A stretch of 64,000 nt of DNA from CAZKGE01 sp964636405 (GCA_964636405.1 CAZWSI010000009.1:1-64000), one strand, 5' to 3'. Numbered from the stretch's first letter, positions 24,673-34,309 are shown. The notes: a model not told the origin generated them from the sequence alone. Numbers and translations are program-made.

Positions 24673-25866
24673 TTATTGATTCTCCAGCGCGGCGAGCGCG
24701 GCCTGAAGCTGCGCGTCGTCCTCGTGCGGGAGGTTTGCCAGATCCGTCGTCGTTTGCATCGTCTCCGCAAGCGCCACGGCCACATCCGGCTCGATGCCCG
24801 TGCCCTGGATGCACACGCCGCTGGGCGTATAATACGCGTCAGAGGTAAGCTTGACCCAACCCGCGCCATTTTTCAGGCGGTAATAGCTCTGCACAATGCC
24901 CTTGCCAAAGGTTCTCTCCCCCACCACCACGGCCATGCCGTTGTCGCGCAGCGCGCCCGTAAAGAGCTCGCTTGCCGAAGCGCTGTTGCCGTTTACCAGC
25001 ACGGCGATGGGCAGGGAAACCCCCGCTTTCTTGGCCTTGTAGACCATTTCCTCCTCCGTGCGCGAGCGGCGCGTGGCAATCAGGCTCCCCGCGGGCAATA
25101 GGCTGTCCGTCACGTCCAGCACCTCCGTAAGGCCCCCGCCCGGGTTGTTGCGCACGTCGAGCACGAGCTTTTGCATGCCTCCGGCAAAGAGCGCGTCGAG
25201 CGCGGTGGAAAACTCAGACGCCACCTGCCCCGTAAACTCCTCGATGCGGATATAGCCCACGGAATTTCCGAGCATTTCGCTCGTCACCTTGGGCACATGC
25301 ACCTCCCGCCGGTAAAGCTGCACGGTAAATTCCGTTTCCCCGCGCAAAAGCACGAGCGTGTCCGGGATTGCGTCGTCCTCCGAAAAGAGCGCGAGCATAT
25401 CGGAAAACGGCATGCCGGCAGCCGCCGTGCCGTTTACAGACAAAATGATGTCCCCCGCGTGCACGCCGGCCTCCGAGGCGGGCCCGCCGTCGTATACGCG
25501 GTCGATCATCGAGCCGCGCTCATCCGGCGTGAGCACCACAATGCCGATGCCGATATACACGCCCGAATCGGCCGCCAGCATCTCGCGATACTCCTCCTCG
25601 GTCATGTATTGCGCGTACGCGTCCCCAATGCTGTCCACCATGCCGCGCAGCGCGGCCTCGACGCGCGCCTGCCCGCTCGTTTGATCCGCGAAATAATAGT
25701 TTTTCTCAATGATGCCGGACGCCTCGACCAGCGGAGCGAAGCTCTCCTCCTCCGTTCCGGCGCGGCGCAGAACGATCACGGCGGTCAAAAGAGAAGAAAG
25801 CAGCGCCGTAATGACGAGCACGGTGGCAAAAAGAAACTTGTTTGATTGGGGGGTTCGGTCTTCCAT
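24673..25866 (-). CDS. S41 family C-terminal processing protease (CtpA-like)
   Basis: A 397-residue membrane-anchored serine protease. One N-terminal helix (about 13-35) is followed by a PDZ domain (about 100-180; GIGIVVLTPDERGSMI, GDIILSVNG) and a peptidase S41 domain. The catalytic Ser is in NGNSASASELF and the Lys in GERTFGKGIVQ. Substrates in the envelope are unknown. The start MEDRTPQS at 25866 lies 14 nt after thrC; an upstream in-frame methionine lies within thrC. Same operon as thrC and ahcY. Confidence 0.92.
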   Translation of the reverse strand: MEDRTPQSNKFLFATVLVITALLSSLLTAVIVLRRAGTEEESFAPLVEASGIIEKNYYFADQTSGQARVEAALRGMVDSIGDAYAQYMTEEEYREMLAADSGVYIGIGIVVLTPDERGSMIDRVYDGGPASEAGVHAGDIILSVNGTAAAGMPFSDMLALFSEDDAIPDTLVLLRGETEFTVQLYRREVHVPKVTSEMLGNSVGYIRIEEFTGQVASEFSTALDALFAGGMQKLVLDVRNNPGGGLTEVLDVTDSLLPAGSLIATRRSRTEEEMVYKAKKAGVSLPIAVLVNGNSASASELFTGALRDNGMAVVVGERTFGKGIVQSYYRLKNGAGWVKLTSDAYYTPSGVCIQGTGIEPDVAVALAETMQTTTDLANLPHEDDAQLQAALAALENQ

Positions 25867-25880
25867 GCTTCGCTTCCAGT

Positions 25881-27359
25881 CTAGCCCCGGGCAACCGGCT
25901 CGAGCACGCGCCGCTGCATATCGGCAAGCGCGCACACGTCCGTAAAGCGTTCGGGCTTGTGCAGCAGCCCCGTCAAGGCGGCGGGCGGCTGCGTGCCGGT
26001 TATACGGCTTAAGCGCGCGGCGTTTTCAAAATCGTCCGCGCCGGGCTTTTCAAAGGCGGAAAGCACGTCGGTGGCGAATTTATACGGGTTGGCCGTGGAG
26101 AGCAGCACCGTGGCCGTCGTATCTCCCGTAGCCGCCCGATAGCGCTCGTACACGGTCTGCGCGACGGCCGTGTGCGGATCGATGAGGGCGCGCGCGCTTA
26201 TCCAGCTTGCCCGGATCATGGCGAGCGTATCCGCTTCATCGCACCAGTCGGCATAAAACGCGTCACCAAGCGCGGCGCGCGCCGCGTCGTCAAGCGCGTA
26301 GCGGCCGTCGCGGGAAAGCGCTGCCATCCAGGCGCGCACCTTATCGCAGTCCCCCTCGCAAAGCGCAAAGAGCAAGCGCTCGAGGTTGGAGGAAATCAGG
26401 ATATCGATGGAACAGCTCATGCTCTTGTGGAAGGGGCGATTTTTGTCGTACACGCCCAGCCGGAAGAAATCCGTAAGCACATTGTTGCGGTTTGAGGCGC
26501 AGATAAGCTTATTGACCGGCAAACCCATGTTCTTGGCGTACCAGCCCGCGAGAATATCGCCGAAGTTGCCCGTCGGCACGCAGAAGTTGACCTTCTCCCC
26601 GGCCGCAATTACCCCGCGTGCGCGCAGCGTCGCGTAGGAATAATAGTAGTATACAATCTGGGGCAGCAGCCTGCCGAAATTTATGGAATTCGCGCTGGAA
26701 AGCCGGCAGCCGCACGCCGCCAGCCGTTCCTTTGCCTCGTGGGAGGCGAAGATGCGCTTAACGCCCGTCTGCGCGTCGTCAAAATTCCCGCGCACGGCGC
26801 ACACGTCCACGTTCGCGCCCTCCTGCGTAACCATTTGCAGCCGCTGCGCGCGGGATACGCCGCCGTCCGGGTAGAACACCAGCACCCTTGTGCCCGGCAC
26901 GTCGCAAAACCCCTCCAGCGCGGCCTTGCCCGTATCGCCCGAGGTGGCCACAAGGATATACGCGCCGTCCGTTACGCCCGTCTGCCGGAGCGATTCGGTC
27001 ATCAGATAGGGCAGCATTTGCAGCGCCACGTCCTTAAAGGCCATGGTCGGCCCGTGCCAGAGCTCGAGCACCCGCTCGCGGTCGGAGCGCGCCGTAACGG
27101 GCGTGACCGCCGGGGTGTCGAAGCTTTCGTAGGCGCGCTCGATCATGCCGCGCAAGGCAATCCCGTCCCAGCCCTCCAGATAGAGCGACATGACCGCGTA
27201 CGCGATTGCCCGGTAATTGCCCGCAAGGGGGACAAGGCTTTCCGCGTCCAGCGCGGGAAAGCGCTCGGGCACGTACAGGCCGCCCGTCGGGCAGATGCCC
27301 CGGACGATCGATTCCGCGGCGGAAACGGACTCCCCGCCGCGCGTGCTGAGAAATCGCAT
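25881..27359 (-). CDS. thrC: Threonine synthase
   Basis: A 492-residue PLP enzyme that converts O-phosphohomoserine to threonine. The PLP lysine is K109 in HGPTMAFKDVALQ. The phosphate-binding glycine run (ATSGDTGKAALEG) and the long class-I-type layout are present. No thrB or hom is nearby. It is separated by 18 nt from the P-loop gene upstream and by 14 nt from the protease gene downstream. The nearest Shine-Dalgarno, GAAAGGA, is 12-13 nt from the ATG, rather far. No T-box or attenuator was found before it. Confidence 0.95.
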   Translation of the reverse strand: MRFLSTRGGESVSAAESIVRGICPTGGLYVPERFPALDAESLVPLAGNYRAIAYAVMSLYLEGWDGIALRGMIERAYESFDTPAVTPVTARSDRERVLELWHGPTMAFKDVALQMLPYLMTESLRQTGVTDGAYILVATSGDTGKAALEGFCDVPGTRVLVFYPDGGVSRAQRLQMVTQEGANVDVCAVRGNFDDAQTGVKRIFASHEAKERLAACGCRLSSANSINFGRLLPQIVYYYYSYATLRARGVIAAGEKVNFCVPTGNFGDILAGWYAKNMGLPVNKLICASNRNNVLTDFFRLGVYDKNRPFHKSMSCSIDILISSNLERLLFALCEGDCDKVRAWMAALSRDGRYALDDAARAALGDAFYADWCDEADTLAMIRASWISARALIDPHTAVAQTVYERYRAATGDTTATVLLSTANPYKFATDVLSAFEKPGADDFENAARLSRITGTQPPAALTGLLHKPERFTDVCALADMQRRVLEPVARG

Positions 27360-27377
27360 GAGCTATGATAAGTCCTT

Positions 27378-27797
27378 TCAGGTGGTATGCATAATAAGCG
27401 CGGCAATATACGGCGGGAGCTCGGAGGCCGTGCCGCTGATGCTCAAGGTTACATGAATGCCGCGTTTTTCCGCAAACGAAGTCAAATCGGAGAAAAACAG
27501 TTCGAGCGTGCTGAGATCGTGATGCACAAAATGCATGAAGCCGTCGATGTAGATCTCCTCGAGATCAAAGTCCATGGCCGCCATGCCGCAGATGAACCCA
27601 TACAGCATCTTGGGCGTTACGATGGTGTATTCTGTCGCGTTGATAAAGCGGACATCCCGCTTGAGGTCGTACATATAGCTGTTGTCGTCGTCGATGAATA
27701 CGATGCTGCCCTTTGCGCGGCCAACGGCGCCGTTTGCCAGTTCGAGAATGCGCTTTGTCTTGCCCGTTCCCTTTTCTCCGAAGATCACGTCAACCAA
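27378..27797 (-). CDS. P-loop protein of unknown function
   Basis: A 139-residue protein with a Walker A motif at the very N-terminus (FGEKGTGKTKRIL), a hydrophobic strand SIVFIDDD and a Walker-B-like strand EEIYIDGF. It has the size of a minimal P-loop domain and is similar to conserved Clostridia proteins of unknown role. The start is set at a TTG (27797): AAAGGGGG lies 8 nt before it, while the in-frame ATG at 27827 overlaps the -10 box and would be outside the transcript. First gene of the thrC-protease-ahcY operon. Confidence 0.7.
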   Translation of the reverse strand: MVDVIFGEKGTGKTKRILELANGAVGRAKGSIVFIDDDNSYMYDLKRDVRFINATEYTIVTPKMLYGFICGMAAMDFDLEEIYIDGFMHFVHHDLSTLELFFSDLTSFAEKRGIHVTLSISGTASELPPYIAALIMHTT

Positions 27798-27825
27798 AGG
27801 AAATTCCCCCTTTACGCTTTTTACC

Positions 27826-27855
27826 ATTATAGCCCGTTTGTTGTGGCAACTGCAA
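27826..27855 (-). promoter_or_regulatory. Promoter of the P-loop/thrC/protease/ahcY operon
   Basis: On the minus strand TTGCAG (27855-27850), an 18-bp spacer and TATAAT (27831-27826). It diverges from the pcrA promoter. Confidence 0.7.
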
Positions 27856-27865
27856 GTCGTTCCCT

Positions 27866-27893
27866 TTGAAAAATCATGTCAATGTGTTACAAT
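27866..27893 (+). promoter_or_regulatory. Promoter of pcrA
   Basis: TTGAAA (27866-27871), a 16-bp spacer and TACAAT (27888-27893). GGGGGA precedes the start codon. Confidence 0.7.
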
Positions 27894-27921
27894 TGTCTGG
27901 AACGCACAATATGGGGGATTT

Positions 27922-30129
27922 ATGGATCTTACAAAGCTCAACGATCAACAGCGGGAGGCCGTGCTCCGCACCGAGGGGCCGCTGCTTGTGCTCGCGGGCG
28001 CGGGCAGCGGGAAAACGCGCGTGCTCACGCACCGCATCGCGTATCTGCTCTCCGAGCGCGGCGTGTGGCCGCGCGAGATTTTGGCCCTGACCTTTACCAA
28101 CAAGGCCGCCGCCGAAATGCGCGAGCGCGTGGAAAGGCTTGTGGGCGAAAGCGCGCGCGATATGTGGGTGACCACCTTTCACGCGGCCTGCGCGCGCATT
28201 TTGCGCGTAGAGATCGAGCCGCTCGGCTACGGCAAGGCCTTCGTCATCTACGACGACGCGGATCAGCAATCGCTCGTTAAGAAGATTATTAAGGATTTAT
28301 CCCTCAACGACAAAATCTTTACGCCGCGCGCGCTGCTTTCCAAGATATCGGACGCGAAAAACCACGCGGCGGAACCGGAGGCGTATCTGCGCGAGGCCTA
28401 CGAGCCCGCGCAGGTGCTCGACGCGTACCGTGCCTATCAAAAGGCCCTGCGCGCCAACAACGCGCTGGATTTTGACGATCTGCTCGTGCTCACGCTGCGG
28501 CTCTTTAGGGAACGCGCCGAGGTGCTGGAAAAATACAGGCGGCGCTTCCGCTATATCCTGGTGGACGAGTATCAGGACACCAATATGGTGCAGTACGAAA
28601 TCGTATCGCTCCTCGCCTCCGAGCACAAAAACCTGTGCGTGGTGGGCGACGACGATCAGAGCATCTATGGCTGGCGGGGCGCGGACATTCGCAACATCCT
28701 CGAATTTGAAAAGGACTTTCCGGGCGCGCAGGTGGTGCGGCTCGAGCAAAACTACCGCTCGACCGAGGCCATTTTGAGCGCGGCCAACCTCGTTATCGCC
28801 AATAACCGCGCCCGCAAGCCCAAGGCGCTGTGGACGGACCGCGCGGGCGGCGTGCCCATCGAGCTGTTTGAGGCGCAGGACGAGCGCGAGGAGGCGAGCC
28901 ACATCGCAAACCGCATCCTCACGGGCGTGCGCGGCGGCGGAAGGCAATACAGCGATTACGCGGTGCTCTACCGCACGCACGCGCAAAGCCGCATTTTGGA
29001 AATGTACCTGAAAAGCTTCGATATCCCTTACCGGGTGTTCGGCGGGCTGTCGTTCTTCAAGCGCGCGGAGGTTAAGGATATCCTTTGCTATCTGCGATTG
29101 CTGCATAATCCGTCCGACGATCTCGCCTTCTTGCGGGTGGTGAACGTGCCGCGCCGGGGCATTGGCGAAAGCGCGCTCGCCGCTTTGCAGGAGGACGCGT
29201 TCTCGCGGGGCGTTCCGCTCTTCAACGCCGCGGCCGAGCCGTCAGAAGGGCTGGGAAAATTCGCACCGAAGCTCAAGGGCTTTGCGGACGCGATCACGGA
29301 CGCGTACGGGAAAATCTATACCGAGCCGCTTGCGGACGCGGTGGAATACCTGCTTGCAGCCATCCGTTACGACACGTATCTGCGCGAGGACAAAAAAGAG
29401 AATTACGAAGCGCGCGCGGGGGTCGTGGCGGAGCTGCTCGGCTACATGAAGGAATTCACCGTGGGCGTCAACCCGGATACCACCGATCCGCTCGCCGCTT
29501 TCCTGGAAAGCGTGGCGCTCTTTTCGGACACGGACGAGCAGGGCGACGAAGCGAGCCGCGTTTCGCTCATGACGCTGCACAACGCCAAGGGGCTGGAATT
29601 CCCCGCGGTGTTTCTCACGGGCCTCGAGGAGGGGCTTTTCCCCTCCATGCAGTCCCGCTACGAGCCGGAGAAGCTCGCCGAGGAAAGACGGCTGTGTTAT
29701 GTGGGCATCACCCGCGCCATGGACGAGCTGCACCTCAGCTTTGCCCGCCAGCGCATGCTGTACGGACGCATCACGCCCGCGCTGCCCTCCATGTTTCTCG
29801 ACGAGCTTTCGGAAGCCATTCCCAAGGAGGAGAAAAAAGCGCCCGCGCGCCCGCGCGCCGAGCGTTACGCCGCCCCCGCGTCCCTTCAGCCCCAGCGCCC
29901 TGCGGAAAAGTGGAGCGCCGCCACCGCGCCGCGCGTGCCCGTTACGAACGTACCGGCGGGCAGCGCGCTCACCGTTTCCGCAGGCGGCCGCGTGCGGCAT
30001 AAAAGCTTTGGGGAGGGTACGGTACTGGCCGTAAACGGTTCGGGGAACAATCAAATCGTAGAAATCGCGTTCGACGGAGGCATAACCAAAAAATTTGCCG
30101 CCGCCTACGCGCCCATAGAGGTGCTTTGA
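27922..30129 (+). CDS. pcrA: ATP-dependent DNA helicase PcrA/UvrD
   Basis: A 735-residue superfamily 1A helicase. Motifs in order: AGAGSGKTRVL (I), LTFTNKAAAEM (Ia), VDEYQDTN (II), GDDDQSIYGWRGAD (III), LEQNYRS (IV), TLHNAKGLEFP (V) and YVGITRA (VI). The C-terminal basic, proline-rich linker and the small HKSFGEGTVL domain fit PcrA, which binds RNA polymerase through that region. It unwinds DNA in repair and rolling-circle replication. The stop shares its A with the ligA start (TGATG). Confidence 0.95.
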   Translation: MDLTKLNDQQREAVLRTEGPLLVLAGAGSGKTRVLTHRIAYLLSERGVWPREILALTFTNKAAAEMRERVERLVGESARDMWVTTFHAACARILRVEIEPLGYGKAFVIYDDADQQSLVKKIIKDLSLNDKIFTPRALLSKISDAKNHAAEPEAYLREAYEPAQVLDAYRAYQKALRANNALDFDDLLVLTLRLFRERAEVLEKYRRRFRYILVDEYQDTNMVQYEIVSLLASEHKNLCVVGDDDQSIYGWRGADIRNILEFEKDFPGAQVVRLEQNYRSTEAILSAANLVIANNRARKPKALWTDRAGGVPIELFEAQDEREEASHIANRILTGVRGGGRQYSDYAVLYRTHAQSRILEMYLKSFDIPYRVFGGLSFFKRAEVKDILCYLRLLHNPSDDLAFLRVVNVPRRGIGESALAALQEDAFSRGVPLFNAAAEPSEGLGKFAPKLKGFADAITDAYGKIYTEPLADAVEYLLAAIRYDTYLREDKKENYEARAGVVAELLGYMKEFTVGVNPDTTDPLAAFLESVALFSDTDEQGDEASRVSLMTLHNAKGLEFPAVFLTGLEEGLFPSMQSRYEPEKLAEERRLCYVGITRAMDELHLSFARQRMLYGRITPALPSMFLDELSEAIPKEEKKAPARPRAERYAAPASLQPQRPAEKWSAATAPRVPVTNVPAGSALTVSAGGRVRHKSFGEGTVLAVNGSGNNQIVEIAFDGGITKKFAAAYAPIEVL

Positions 30130-32108
30130 TGGAGCGAGAAGACCCGCGCGCGGAATTGCGCGCGCTTACCGGGCGGCTTAACGGCTATGCCGCCGCCTAT
30201 TACGACGCGGACGCGCCGCTTGTTTCCGATGCGGAGTACGACGCGCTCTACGACCGGCTCCTTGCGCTGGAAGCGGAGCTTGGCGAAGCGCTGCCCGATT
30301 CGCCCACCCGCCGCGTGGGCGGCACAGCCGCAGCGGGCTTCGCGCCGCACACGCACCTTGCGCGGCTTTGGAGTCTCGATAAGGTGCGCACGCCCGAGGC
30401 GCTCGCCGCCTTTGTCGAGCGCGTGCGCCGCGCCGCGGGCGGAAAGGCGCGCTTTGCGCTTGAATACAAGTTCGACGGTTTGACGGTAAACCTCACCTAC
30501 GAGGGCGGGCGGCTCGCGCAGGGCGCGACGCGCGGAAACGGCGTAACGGGCGAGGGCATACTGCCCCAGCTTTCCACCGTCCGCAGTCTGCCGCGCAGCA
30601 TTCCCTTTCAGGGCCGCATGGAGGTGCAGGGCGAATGCATCATGCGCTTGAGCGTGCTCGAGGCCTTCAACAAAACATCCGACGAGCCGCTGAAGAACGC
30701 CCGCAACGCCGCGGCGGGCGCGCTGCGCAACCTTGATCCCAAGGTGACCGCCTCGCGCAATCTCGACGTATTCTGCTACAACGTGGGCTATATCGAGGGA
30801 AAGGAGCTCCGCACTCAGGAGGAAATGCTTTCCTTCCTCGCGGAGAACGGCTTCCCCGTAAGCCCCTATATCCGCTGGTGCGAAAGCGCAGAGGCGCTGC
30901 TTTTTGAGATCGGCGAGGCGGAAAAGACGCGCGGCACGCTTGGTTTTCTCATCGACGGCATGGTGATCAAGGTCTCGGATTTCGCGCTTCGCGAGGCCCT
31001 CGGCCATACGGATAAATTCCCCCGCTGGGCCATGGCCTATAAATTCGCCGCCGAGGAAACGACCTCCACCGTGGAGGACGTAAGCTGGGAGCTGGGCCGC
31101 ACGGGCAAGCTTACGCCCCTTGCGCACCTTGCGCCCGTCGAGCTTGCAGGGGCGACCATCCGCCGCGCGACGCTCAACAACTTCGACGATATCCAGCGCA
31201 AGCGCGTGGGAATCGGCTCTCGGGTCTTTTTGCGCCGCAGCAACGACGTGATCCCCGAAATTCTCGGCGCCGTCCCGGGCGATACGCCGCTCCGTCCCGT
31301 GGAAAAGCCCTCGCGCTGCCCAAGCTGTGGCGCGCATGTCGAGCAGCGCGGCGCACATCTGTTTTGCACAAATTCGCTCTCCTGCAAGCCGCAGATTGTG
31401 GGACGCATGACGCACTACGCCTCGCGGGACGCGATGGACATCGAAAGCCTTTCGGACAAGACGATTTTTCAGCTTGTGGACGCGCTGGGCGTTTCCTCTA
31501 TCCCGGAGCTGTACGCGCTTTCCCTCGCGCAATTGGTGCCGCTCGAGCGCTTCGCCCAGACGAAGGCGCAAAACCTGCTGAACGCGCTGGAAAAAAGCAA
31601 AAAGCGGCCCCTTGCCGCGTTCCTTTTCGCGCTGGGCATCCCGAACGTGGGCGTAAAGACCGCGCGCGACCTGGCGGGGCGCTTCGTCACGCTCGCGGCC
31701 GTGCGCGCCGCACCGCTGGACGCGCTGCTCGCCATTCCCGACGTGGGCGCGATCGTGGCCGACGGCATTGTGTCCTTCTTTGCCGATCCCTCCATTGCCG
31801 CGCAGGTGGACGCGCTCCTCGGCGCGGGCGTTTGCCCCGAGGACGCCCGCGTAGCGCAGGCGGTCGGCGCGCTTTCCGGCAAAACGGTGGTGGTGACCGG
31901 CACGCTCCCCACGATGGACCGCCGCGCGGCGGAGAGCCGCATCGTGGCGGCCGGAGGCAAGGCCGCAGGGAGCGTAAGCAAAAACACAAGCTATGTGCTG
32001 GCGGGCGAAAACGCCGGCAGCAAGCTGGACAAGGCGCTTTCGCTGGGCATCCCCGTGCTCGACGAGGCCGCGTTTTTACGGCTGATCGGAGAAGAATCAT
32101 GCGTTTAG
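30129..32108 (+). CDS. ligA: NAD-dependent DNA ligase LigA
   Basis: A 659-residue ligase with domain Ia, the adenylation domain (catalytic K114 in EYKFDG), an OB fold, a four-cysteine zinc finger (CPSCG and CTNSLSC), helix-hairpin-helix repeats and a C-terminal BRCT domain (GKTVVVTGTL). It seals nicks in replication and repair. The ATG at 30129 overlaps the pcrA stop; a TTG one codon earlier is less likely. The pcrA-ligA pairing is common in Bacillota. Confidence 0.96.
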   Translation: MEREDPRAELRALTGRLNGYAAAYYDADAPLVSDAEYDALYDRLLALEAELGEALPDSPTRRVGGTAAAGFAPHTHLARLWSLDKVRTPEALAAFVERVRRAAGGKARFALEYKFDGLTVNLTYEGGRLAQGATRGNGVTGEGILPQLSTVRSLPRSIPFQGRMEVQGECIMRLSVLEAFNKTSDEPLKNARNAAAGALRNLDPKVTASRNLDVFCYNVGYIEGKELRTQEEMLSFLAENGFPVSPYIRWCESAEALLFEIGEAEKTRGTLGFLIDGMVIKVSDFALREALGHTDKFPRWAMAYKFAAEETTSTVEDVSWELGRTGKLTPLAHLAPVELAGATIRRATLNNFDDIQRKRVGIGSRVFLRRSNDVIPEILGAVPGDTPLRPVEKPSRCPSCGAHVEQRGAHLFCTNSLSCKPQIVGRMTHYASRDAMDIESLSDKTIFQLVDALGVSSIPELYALSLAQLVPLERFAQTKAQNLLNALEKSKKRPLAAFLFALGIPNVGVKTARDLAGRFVTLAAVRAAPLDALLAIPDVGAIVADGIVSFFADPSIAAQVDALLGAGVCPEDARVAQAVGALSGKTVVVTGTLPTMDRRAAESRIVAAGGKAAGSVSKNTSYVLAGENAGSKLDKALSLGIPVLDEAAFLRLIGEESCV

Positions 32109-33088
32109 GCAAGCTTGACAACGATACCCTCGAGCGCCTTGTGCTCGCCAAATTCAGGCGGGTGCGGCCCGAGGCTTGCTCCGCGCCGGAAATCGGTGAG
32201 GATTGCGCAACGGTAAACCTCTTTGGCGACCTCGCGGTGCTCAGCACCGATCCCATCACCTCGGCCAAAATCGCGCAGCTTGGGCGGCTCACGGTGCACG
32301 TGTGCTGCAACGACGCGGCGGCCGCGGGCGCGGAGCCCGTTGGGCTGCTTATTACGCTCCTTGCACCGCCCGGCGCGACGGAGGCGGAGATCGGCCGCAT
32401 TGCGGATGATCTGGCGGCAGCCGCAGCGGAGGCAGGCGTGGATATACTGGGCGGGCACACCGAGGTGACCGACAGCGTAACGCGCTTTGTCACCTGCGCG
32501 GCGGTGCTTGCCCGGCTTTCGCCGTCTGCCGCCCTGCGCGGCATGCGCGCGGGCGACGATATCGTGCTCACCAAATACGCGGGGCTGGAGGGAACGGCTA
32601 TCCTTGCCTCGGATTTTGCGACGCGCCTCTCCGCGCTCCCGGCCGAAACGCTCGCAAGCGCCCGCGCGCTCGCCGCCCGCCTCTCCGTCGTGCCCGAAAG
32701 CCGCGTGGCTATGCTCAGCGGCGCGACGGCCATGCACGACGTAACCGAGGGCGGCGTGCTCGGCGCGCTCTGGGAGCTGTGCCGTCTGCACGGCTGCGGC
32801 GCCGCGCTGGATACGTCTGCCATCCCCGTTTTGCCCGAAACGCAGGCAATCTGCCAAGCGCTTGGACTCGATCCGCTGCGCCTCATCGGCAGCGGAAGCC
32901 TGCTGATTGCCTGCGAAAACGGCGCGCGCCTCGTCGCGGCGCTCCGGGAAGCGGGCATACCCGCCGCACAAATTGCGCGCGCGGCGGGCGATGCGCTCGT
33001 CTTCCCCGACGGAACCCCGGTCGCGCCGCCGCAAGCGGACGAGCTGTACAGGGTCTTTCCCTCTCTCGCGCCCGAGGATCATATATGA
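32099..33088 (+). CDS. AIR synthase-related protein (HypE/ThiL-like)
   Basis: A 329-residue protein of the PurM/HypE/ThiL/SelD superfamily. It has GEDCATVNL (nucleotide-binding aspartate), the STDPITS strand, a glycine-rich AGVDILGGHTEV segment and a C-terminal HDVTEGGVLGALWE motif. These enzymes use ATP to activate or dehydrate small substrates. No hydrogenase or thiamine genes are nearby, so neither HypE nor ThiL is supported by context. It overlaps ligA by 10 nt and belongs to the pcrA operon. Confidence 0.8.
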   Translation: MRLGKLDNDTLERLVLAKFRRVRPEACSAPEIGEDCATVNLFGDLAVLSTDPITSAKIAQLGRLTVHVCCNDAAAAGAEPVGLLITLLAPPGATEAEIGRIADDLAAAAAEAGVDILGGHTEVTDSVTRFVTCAAVLARLSPSAALRGMRAGDDIVLTKYAGLEGTAILASDFATRLSALPAETLASARALAARLSVVPESRVAMLSGATAMHDVTEGGVLGALWELCRLHGCGAALDTSAIPVLPETQAICQALGLDPLRLIGSGSLLIACENGARLVAALREAGIPAAQIARAAGDALVFPDGTPVAPPQADELYRVFPSLAPEDHI

Positions 33089-33098
33089 TTCGCCGCGC

Positions 33099-33127
33099 TT
33101 GTATTTCCTGGCAAAGCGTGGTATATT
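33099..33127 (+). promoter_or_regulatory. Promoter of yicC-remA-gmk-rpoZ
   Basis: TTGTAT (33099-33104), a 17-bp spacer and TATATT (33122-33127), with GGGGAGG before the ATG. Confidence 0.7.
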
Positions 33128-33156
33128 GAATTGTTGTAAACTGGGGAGGTTTAGAT

Positions 33157-34032
33157 ATGCACAGCATGACCGGCTATGGCCGCGGCACGGCCGCCCGGGA
33201 CGGGCGGGAGATCACGCTCGAGCTCAAAACCGTGAACCATCGCTTTCTCGATGTGTCCATGCGGCTTCCCCGGCATATCGCGTTCCTGGAGGACGCGCTC
33301 CGGCAGGGGCTGTCCGCGCGGCTCTCGCGCGGACATGTCGATTTGACGGTCAGCTACAGGAATTTCCGCACCGACGCGCGGCGCGTCGTCGTGGACGAAG
33401 CGCTGCTTTCGGCCTATCTTGCGGCCGCGCGGGCGCTGACGGAGCCCTGCGCGCTTGCCGACGACCTGACCGTGACCGCCGCGCTCCGCCTGCCAGACGT
33501 GATGGACGTGCGCGAGGCGGACGAGGATCGCGAGCCGGTGACGGCGCTTGCGCTCGAGGCGCTTTCCCTTGCGCTCGACGAACTGACGGCCATGCGGCAC
33601 GCCGAGGGCGAGCGGCTTAGGAGCGACCTTGCGACGCGGACGGATACCATCGCGGCGCTGACCGCCTCCGTTTCCGAGCGCGCGCCGCTTGTCATTGAGG
33701 AGTATCGCGTCAAGCTCACCGACCGCATCGAGCAATTGCTCGGCAAAACGGAGGTGGATCGCGCGCGGCTTGCCACTGAAGTTGCGCTCTTTGCAGACAA
33801 GGCGAGCATCGACGAGGAGCTTACGCGCCTAAACAGCCACCTTGTGGAGATTCGGAAGCTGTTTGAAACGCCGGAGCCCTCCGGGCGGCGGCTGGATTTT
33901 ATCGTGCAGGAGCTGAATCGGGAGTTTAACACCATCGGCTCCAAGGCCAACGACGCGGAATTGACCCGGCTCGTGCTGCTCGGCAAGGCCGAGATCGAAA
34001 AGGTGCGCGAGCAGGTTCAAAATATCGAGTAG
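33157..34032 (+). CDS. YicC family endoribonuclease
   Basis: A 291-residue protein of the YicC/YloC family. The N-terminus MHSMTGYGRG is the family hallmark, and the C-terminal DUF1732 region contains SHLVEIRKLFETPEPSGRRLDFIVQELNRE, here described in parts because the whole block is conserved. Homologues act as RNA endonucleases. It heads the group yicC-remA-gmk-rpoZ, the usual order in Bacillota, and has its own promoter. Confidence 0.93.
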   Translation: MHSMTGYGRGTAARDGREITLELKTVNHRFLDVSMRLPRHIAFLEDALRQGLSARLSRGHVDLTVSYRNFRTDARRVVVDEALLSAYLAAARALTEPCALADDLTVTAALRLPDVMDVREADEDREPVTALALEALSLALDELTAMRHAEGERLRSDLATRTDTIAALTASVSERAPLVIEEYRVKLTDRIEQLLGKTEVDRARLATEVALFADKASIDEELTRLNSHLVEIRKLFETPEPSGRRLDFIVQELNREFNTIGSKANDAELTRLVLLGKAEIEKVREQVQNIE

Positions 34033-34045
34033 GACGAGGTAAGGC

Positions 34046-34309
34046 ATGAGCTTTCCGCTGTTAAACATCGGCTTTGGCAACATCGTGGCGGCCAACCGCC
34101 TCGTGGCCATCGTCAGCCCCGAATCGGCGCCCATCAAGCGCATCGTGCAGGAGGCGCGCGAGTCCGGGCGGCTCATCGACGCGACCTGCGGACGGCGCAC
34201 AAGGGCCGTGGTCGTCACCGACAGCGGACATGTGATTTTATCCGCCATTCAGCCGGAAACCGTGGCGGGGCGGCTTGAAAGCGCCACGCAGGACGAAGAC
34301 GAGGCGTAA
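34046..34309 (+). CDS. remA: RemA-type extracellular matrix regulator
   Basis: An 87-residue DUF370 protein with IGFGNIVAANRLVAIVSPES at the start and ATCGRRTRAVVVTDSGHV in the middle. In Bacillus subtilis RemA is a DNA-binding activator of matrix and osmoprotection genes. Its position between yicC and gmk is strongly conserved. The stop codon overlaps the ribosome site of gmk. The size matches the family. Confidence 0.92.
   Translation: MSFPLLNIGFGNIVAANRLVAIVSPESAPIKRIVQEARESGRLIDATCGRRTRAVVVTDSGHVILSAIQPETVAGRLESATQDEDEA

Noticed and set aside
27360..27377. T-box or threonine attenuator before thrC
   Set aside because: Only 18 nt separate thrC from the upstream gene, and no T-box motif or terminator is present.
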